From positions 4,350 to 14,554 of the forward strand of contig PBTU01000010.1 of assembly GCA_002729295.1 (NCBI GenBank): a stretch of DNA of 10,205 nucleotides. The letters are read 5' to 3'. Below, in pieces: positions 6,689 to 10,205 of this stretch. Origin of the DNA: Verrucomicrobiales bacterium (GTDB taxonomy: Bacteria > Verrucomicrobiota > Verrucomicrobiia > Verrucomicrobiales > Akkermansiaceae). Positions within the stretch are counted from its first letter, which is position 1. Each line of letters opens with the position of its first letter. A program made the translations under genes and the position numbers. The notes beneath the pieces were generated by a model. That model was not told the DNA's origin. It saw only the letters and a program-made list of their open reading frames with translations, and ran no database searches.

Positions 6689-7546
6689 ATGTCCAGCAAG
6701 CCGAAACTCGAGTCCCTGAAAAAAATCACCCGCCGCAGCTCAATCGGACTTCTTGCCGCCAGCATACCCAGCGGCATTTGGGCTGGAGCGATCGAGCCCG
6801 ACCAACTCTCGACCACCCATCGGGAAATCACCCTGCCTCGCTGGCCCAAGGCTCTCGACGGATTCAAGATCGCCCAGGTAACTGACCTTCACTACCGACC
6901 AGGAGCCGATGACAAACTCATCGCCAAAGTCATCGCCGCGCTCAAAGAGGAATCTCCGGACCTCATTGCCCTCACCGGAGACTTTATCATTCAAGATCAA
7001 TCCTCGCTTCCCGAATTGTTCCGTGAACTCAAAGTCCTCTCCGCACCGCACGGAATCATCGCCAGCCCGGGAAACCATGATCGCTGGCACTGCTCCCCAT
7101 CACTTCTCCGCAAGACCATCGAAAAATCCGGAGTAAGCTATCTCGCGAATGCCGGAACGACCCTTTCAATTAAAGGTGAGGATGTTTTTATCGCTGGTAT
7201 CGACTCCATTTGGGGGGGCACCCCCGACCCCTCAAAAACCTGGAGCGGGCATCAAAGACATCAGCCCGTCATCGCGCTCGTCCACGAACCGGATGCCTTC
7301 GACCATTTACGCCCCTACCATCGCATCGACCTCCAACTCTCAGGCCATACCCATGGAGGACAATGCCGCGTCCCTCTGATCGGATACGCCCCAGCGAAGG
7401 TGAAGTACGGCAAAAACTATATATACGGACACTACGAAAAAGAGCAATCCCAGCTCTGGGTCGGGCGAGGCATCGGCACTGTGGGCCTCCGCGTCCGCTT
7501 TGCCTGCTCACCGGAGCTCGTCATCCTTACCTTGCATTCTGCTTGA
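6689..7546 (+). CDS. Tat-exported metallophosphoesterase (YkuE/YaeI-like)
   Basis: This 285-residue calcineurin-like metallophosphoesterase has all family motifs in order: TDLHYR (65-70; Asp66, His68), TGDF (96-99; Asp98), PGNHD (127-131), VHEPD (198-202; His199) and SGHTHGGQ (218-225; His220, His222). These bind two metal ions and hydrolyse phosphate esters. The N-terminus has a twin-arginine signal, TRRSSIGLLAAS (14-25), with likely cleavage near AGA (32-34), so the folded metalloenzyme should act outside the cytoplasm. This matches YkuE of Bacillus subtilis, which also has a Tat signal. The true substrate (phospholipid head group, nucleotide or other) cannot be told from sequence. The start is ATG 6689, with AAGGA 12 nt upstream. 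The gene is divergent from the deaminase (17 bp between starts), and its end overlaps the YyaL-type gene by 20 bp. Confidence 0.92.
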   Translation: MSSKPKLESLKKITRRSSIGLLAASIPSGIWAGAIEPDQLSTTHREITLPRWPKALDGFKIAQVTDLHYRPGADDKLIAKVIAALKEESPDLIALTGDFIIQDQSSLPELFRELKVLSAPHGIIASPGNHDRWHCSPSLLRKTIEKSGVSYLANAGTTLSIKGEDVFIAGIDSIWGGTPDPSKTWSGHQRHQPVIALVHEPDAFDHLRPYHRIDLQLSGHTHGGQCRVPLIGYAPAKVKYGKNYIYGHYEKEQSQLWVGRGIGTVGLRVRFACSPELVILTLHSA

Positions 7547-9644
7547 GAAGCAAAGCCTCTAACTTTTCAGGCGTGTTGACCGGTAGCTGACAGGTTTCCC
7601 CTTCACAATAATACGCTGTCGCCTTGTCCCCTCTCGGCTTCAAGGTCTTGGTAAACTCACTGACCAGTCCATTCGAGCTCAGCAAAATCATGTTGGGATC
7701 GGGATGCTTCGCCGCCAAATCCAACATCTCCTGCTGTCCCTCCTCACCCACAATCACGAGGCGGGCAGGCTTCTTGAGATACATCCTCATTCCTCGAATC
7801 ATCTCCCCCATTCCACCCGGAGCCTCCCGAATCAGAGGGACATAAGCCCGAAGGGTCTTTTCAGCCACTTCCGAGAAATCCTTTCTCCCGGTAATTTCGG
7901 CTAGAATCAAAAACTCCCTCACCGCCACCGAACTCTCCGTGGGAATGGCCGAATCGTGCTGACCTTTCAATCTGAGCACCAAATCATCACGCTTCTCCCC
8001 CTGAAAGAATCCCCCATTCTCCTCATCGTAAAAATGCTTTTTCGATTCCTCCGCCAACTTCACCGCAAATGCCAGTATCCCGGCATCAAGGCTCGCTTCA
8101 TACAATTGACGGGTTCCTCGCAAAAAAAAGAGATAACTCTCCGCTTGCAAGGTCTCATCCTTTTCGCCGTCCCTCCAGCGGTGGGAAAGACGTTGCTTCT
8201 TCGCATCCCACAGCTTTGCCTTCACAAAGCGATGCGCTTTTTCCGCGGCCTGCAGATACTTCTTCTCGCCGAGCACCCTTCCGGCTCTGGCCATCGATCC
8301 AATCATTAATCCATTCCACGACGCCAATATCTTGTCGTCCGTCGGCGGCGGCACGCGCTTCGCCCTCACTTTTGCCAGCTCCTCCAGAATCCTCTCCACT
8401 GCGACAGTCTCCTCTTCACTCAGGGATTGTCGCACTTTGTTATAATGGAGGACATTCTGATTCGGTAAAGCTTCGGGATCACTATGATCCACAAAATTCC
8501 CCTTCTCGGTCACACCAAGAACGTCTCGCGCCAACTTCACTTCGTCCCCCGATAGAACCTTCTTCAATTCCTCCAGCGTCCAACAAAAATATTTACCTTC
8601 CTTCCCTTCGCTCTGGGCATCCTCCGCACAATAGAAACCACCTTCCGGATGTGTCAGAGCTCGTAAAACATAGTCGGCAATACCGCGTGCCACTTGTTGA
8701 AAATCTTTCTCGCCACTCACCAACCAGGCATCCAGATACAAGTCTAGGAGCTGGGCTTGATCATAGAGCATTTTCTCAAAATGAGGCACCAGCCATTCCC
8801 TGTCGACGGCATACCGGTGAAATCCTCCGCCCACCTGATCATGAATCCCGCCGTTCATCATCTTCCGGCAGGTCATGATGGCAGCTTGCCGGCTTTCTTT
8901 ATCAACTGATTGCAACATCAGCCTGAAGGTATTCACCTGAGGAAATTTCATCTCTTTTCCCAAACCACCCCAAACCGGATCAATTTGATCCAAGGCATGC
9001 GCGACAGATTCCTCGACCAAAACTTGATTCAAATCTTCCTTACTCGCGGAAAGCTTAAGGGCCCCGGTGAAATATTCCTCCATCTGCCCATGCCCCAACG
9101 TGGCCTGGTTTAAAATCTCCTCGGGCTTAGTTTTCCAAACCTTCTGGACTTCCGAAAGCACTGTTTTGAATCCCATCCTACCCTGTTGATCCTTGGGCGG
9201 GAAATACGTCCCTCCGAAAAACGGCTTCAGGTCGGGAGTGAGAAACATATTCAGAGGCCAGCCGCCATTTTGCCGGGTCAGAGCCTGTAAAGCGGTCATA
9301 TAGACCTTGTCCACGTCCGGCCGCTCTTCCCGATCCAATTTGATCGACACGTAATTTTCATTAAGAAATTTCGCGATCTCATCGTTTTCGAACGATTCCC
9401 GCTCCATGACATGGCACCAATGGCAGGTCGAATAGCCCACGCTTAGAAGGATAAGCTTATTTTCCTTCCTTGCCTTGGTAAAGGCTTCCTCGCCCCAGGG
9501 ATACCAATCCACCGGATTATGGGCATGGAGCAGCAAATAAGGTGATTTTTCCTTGGCCAAGCGATTCGCCTTCTTTTCATCTCCCAAGCATGGAGCAATT
9601 GAAGAAAAAACAACGAACGTCATCAAGACCACCTTGCGAATCAT
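7527..9644 (-). CDS. Exported YyaL/SSP411-type protein: thioredoxin-like domain plus alpha/alpha barrel
   Basis: This 705-residue protein is of the usual full length for the DUF255/YyaL family. The N-terminal thioredoxin-like domain (about 27-185) shows SPYLLLHAHNPVDWYPW (34-50), CHWC (74-77), LDREERPDVD (103-112), GGWPLN (127-132) and GGTYFPP (144-150). The rest resembles the N-acylglucosamine 2-epimerase-type (alpha/alpha)6 barrel, with MKFPQ (232-236), HDQVGGGFHRYAVD (268-281), PHFEKMLYDQAQLLDLY (287-303), FYCAEDAQSEG (337-347) and DDKILASWNGLM (436-447). A C-terminal segment holds Cys680 and Cys685. Its biochemical activity is not established. Unlike many relatives, which start directly at the thioredoxin domain, it has a signal peptide (MIRK, hydrophobic 5-17, cleavage near 19-22); the only in-frame Met codons before the CHWC motif are 1 and 8, so export is well supported. 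AGG lies 8 nt before the ATG. The 3' end overlaps the phosphoesterase gene by 20 bp. Confidence 0.93.
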   Translation of the reverse strand: MIRKVVLMTFVVFSSIAPCLGDEKKANRLAKEKSPYLLLHAHNPVDWYPWGEEAFTKARKENKLILLSVGYSTCHWCHVMERESFENDEIAKFLNENYVSIKLDREERPDVDKVYMTALQALTRQNGGWPLNMFLTPDLKPFFGGTYFPPKDQQGRMGFKTVLSEVQKVWKTKPEEILNQATLGHGQMEEYFTGALKLSASKEDLNQVLVEESVAHALDQIDPVWGGLGKEMKFPQVNTFRLMLQSVDKESRQAAIMTCRKMMNGGIHDQVGGGFHRYAVDREWLVPHFEKMLYDQAQLLDLYLDAWLVSGEKDFQQVARGIADYVLRALTHPEGGFYCAEDAQSEGKEGKYFCWTLEELKKVLSGDEVKLARDVLGVTEKGNFVDHSDPEALPNQNVLHYNKVRQSLSEEETVAVERILEELAKVRAKRVPPPTDDKILASWNGLMIGSMARAGRVLGEKKYLQAAEKAHRFVKAKLWDAKKQRLSHRWRDGEKDETLQAESYLFFLRGTRQLYEASLDAGILAFAVKLAEESKKHFYDEENGGFFQGEKRDDLVLRLKGQHDSAIPTESSVAVREFLILAEITGRKDFSEVAEKTLRAYVPLIREAPGGMGEMIRGMRMYLKKPARLVIVGEEGQQEMLDLAAKHPDPNMILLSSNGLVSEFTKTLKPRGDKATAYYCEGETCQLPVNTPEKLEALLLKQNAR

Positions 9645-9816
9645 GGCGAAAACCTACACGGGAGCACAAAAAACGGAATTTTAATTCTTCCCGAGTTGCC
9701 GAAAGGCAAATTTGCACTGAAATTTCCGCCATGAGACTTGCCCCAAGGCCACCTTCCCCCTTAACTCTCCGCTCCCGGAGCAAGATCACCTATTCCGCTC
9801 CACAGATACTCCTGCC
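9645..9816. promoter_or_regulatory. Divergent control region between the YyaL-type and PPIase genes
   Basis: This 172-bp gap holds no plausible gene. It contains three symmetric elements: GAATT-TT-AATTC (9676-9687), the hairpin TTGCC-GAAA-GGCAA (9696-9709) and the 10-bp palindrome GCAAATTTGC (9706-9715). On the minus strand, TAAAAT (9678-9683) could be a -10 element giving a leader of about 25-30 nt to the gene starting at 9644, but the upstream TTGCCT (TTG-led, 20 bp away) is a poor -35. A further small stem (CTCCG, CTCC, CGGAG; 9767-9780) lies nearer the + gene. These are candidates only. Confidence 0.3.
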
Positions 9817-10205
9817 ATGATTGAAAATATCCGCAAATACACCGGCCTCATGATTGTTGTGCTGGTCCTTCTCTTTGTTGGGCTCGTCTTCCTCGGCGAC
9901 ACTGCCCGCAACAGTTTCGCCGGAAAACCCGTCATGGAGGTCAATGGCGTCGCCGTTTCCCAAAAGGAATTCGACCGTATGTCCGGCAACGCCCTGCAAA
10001 TTCCATCCGCATTGGCCCAAGCAGGTCCCCTTTCCCAATCCAGCAAGGTGATCGCCAGCCACTATCTCGGCGACAGCGTCCTTGCCAACCCAATGACCTC
10101 GGCCGCCTCAATTCTCACCGAGATGACCGTATATCTCCAGGGCAATGACCCCGGGCGATTCCTGGCCAATCGGATCGCAGTTCGCAAAGCAGGACTCGAC
10201 TATGG
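9817..10205 (+). CDS. PpiD/SurA-type peptidyl-prolyl isomerase, N-terminal part (cut by window end)
   Basis: The ATG at 9817 opens a frame that runs without a stop to the last base, giving 129 complete codons. The product starts with a short basic segment (MIENIRKY), a single membrane helix (about 10-27) and then GKPVMEVNGVAVSQKEFDRM (36-55), the pattern of the SurA/PpiD N-terminal chaperone domain. A helical region (56-129) follows, with RFLANRIAVRKAGLDY at 114-129. In PpiD-like proteins the anchored chaperone helps newly exported proteins fold in the periplasm; any parvulin domain would lie beyond the window. No Shine-Dalgarno is seen. The start is supported by its fit to the membrane-anchor architecture and by the divergent gap before it. 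The family call rests on the N-terminal part only. Confidence 0.72.
   Translation, partial: MIENIRKYTGLMIVVLVLLFVGLVFLGDTARNSFAGKPVMEVNGVAVSQKEFDRMSGNALQIPSALAQAGPLSQSSKVIASHYLGDSVLANPMTSAASILTEMTVYLQGNDPGRFLANRIAVRKAGLDY

Noticed and set aside
7540..7552. Hairpin TGCTT-GAG-AAGCA across the phosphoesterase stop codon as a terminator
   Set aside because: The stem has only 5 bp, with no T-run on either strand, and it lies within two overlapping coding ends.
8069..8878. Long open frame (269 codons) on the + strand inside the YyaL-type gene
   Set aside because: It lies antisense to a well-conserved protein, is rich in Pro, Ser, His and Arg as expected of a shadow frame, and shows no domain pattern.
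9767..9780. Hairpin CTCCG-CTCC-CGGAG upstream of the PPIase gene as a terminator
   Set aside because: It is short, has no T-run, and lies between divergent genes where no transcript needs to end.

Overview
The window looks like ordinary chromosome from a Gram-negative bacterium with an outer membrane. It has roughly even base composition, a C-terminal outer-membrane beta-barrel ending in Phe, an exported EF-hand protein, an AsmA-like envelope protein and a PpiD/SurA-like chaperone start. The mix of gene types, and a weak use of Shine-Dalgarno sequences, suggests the Planctomycetota-Verrucomicrobiota group, most likely Verrucomicrobiota. That assignment is inferred from protein style, because no rRNA or other marker is present. 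No tRNA, rRNA, CRISPR array, transposase, integrase or phage gene was seen, and nothing marks the region as acquired.

Layout from left to right: the 3' part of an outer-membrane beta-barrel gene (+, 1-585) overlaps tail-to-tail with a six-EF-hand exported protein (-, 575-1306). Next comes metF, methylenetetrahydrofolate reductase (+, 1409-2278), then a large AsmA-like membrane-anchored protein (-, 2299-3972). A co-directional cluster follows: scpA (+, 4078-4815), nadD (+, 4828-5412) and a secreted TPR protein (+, 5456-6229). Then come a dCMP-deaminase-family enzyme (-, 6240-6671), a Tat-exported metallophosphoesterase (+, 6689-7546), a large exported thioredoxin-fold protein of the YyaL/SSP411 type (-, 7527-9644) and the 5' part of a PpiD/SurA-type peptidyl-prolyl isomerase gene (+, 9817 to the window end).

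The genes do not form one pathway. They fall into housekeeping (metF for one-carbon and methionine metabolism, scpA for chromosome condensation, nadD for NAD synthesis, the deaminase for dUMP supply) and envelope functions (barrel, EF-hand protein, AsmA-like protein, TPR protein, phosphoesterase, exported thioredoxin-fold protein, PPIase). Only scpA-nadD, perhaps with the TPR gene, looks like an operon. All four convergent junctions are extremely tight (-20 to +20 bp) and lack a classic terminator. The three larger divergent gaps contain inverted repeats that may be operators, the best being a 14-bp perfect palindrome running into the metF start codon.

I do not see a convincing undescribed system. 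The most promising leads are the metF start-codon palindrome, the C-terminal region of the AsmA-like protein, the exported form of the YyaL-type protein, and the secreted TPR gene behind nadD.
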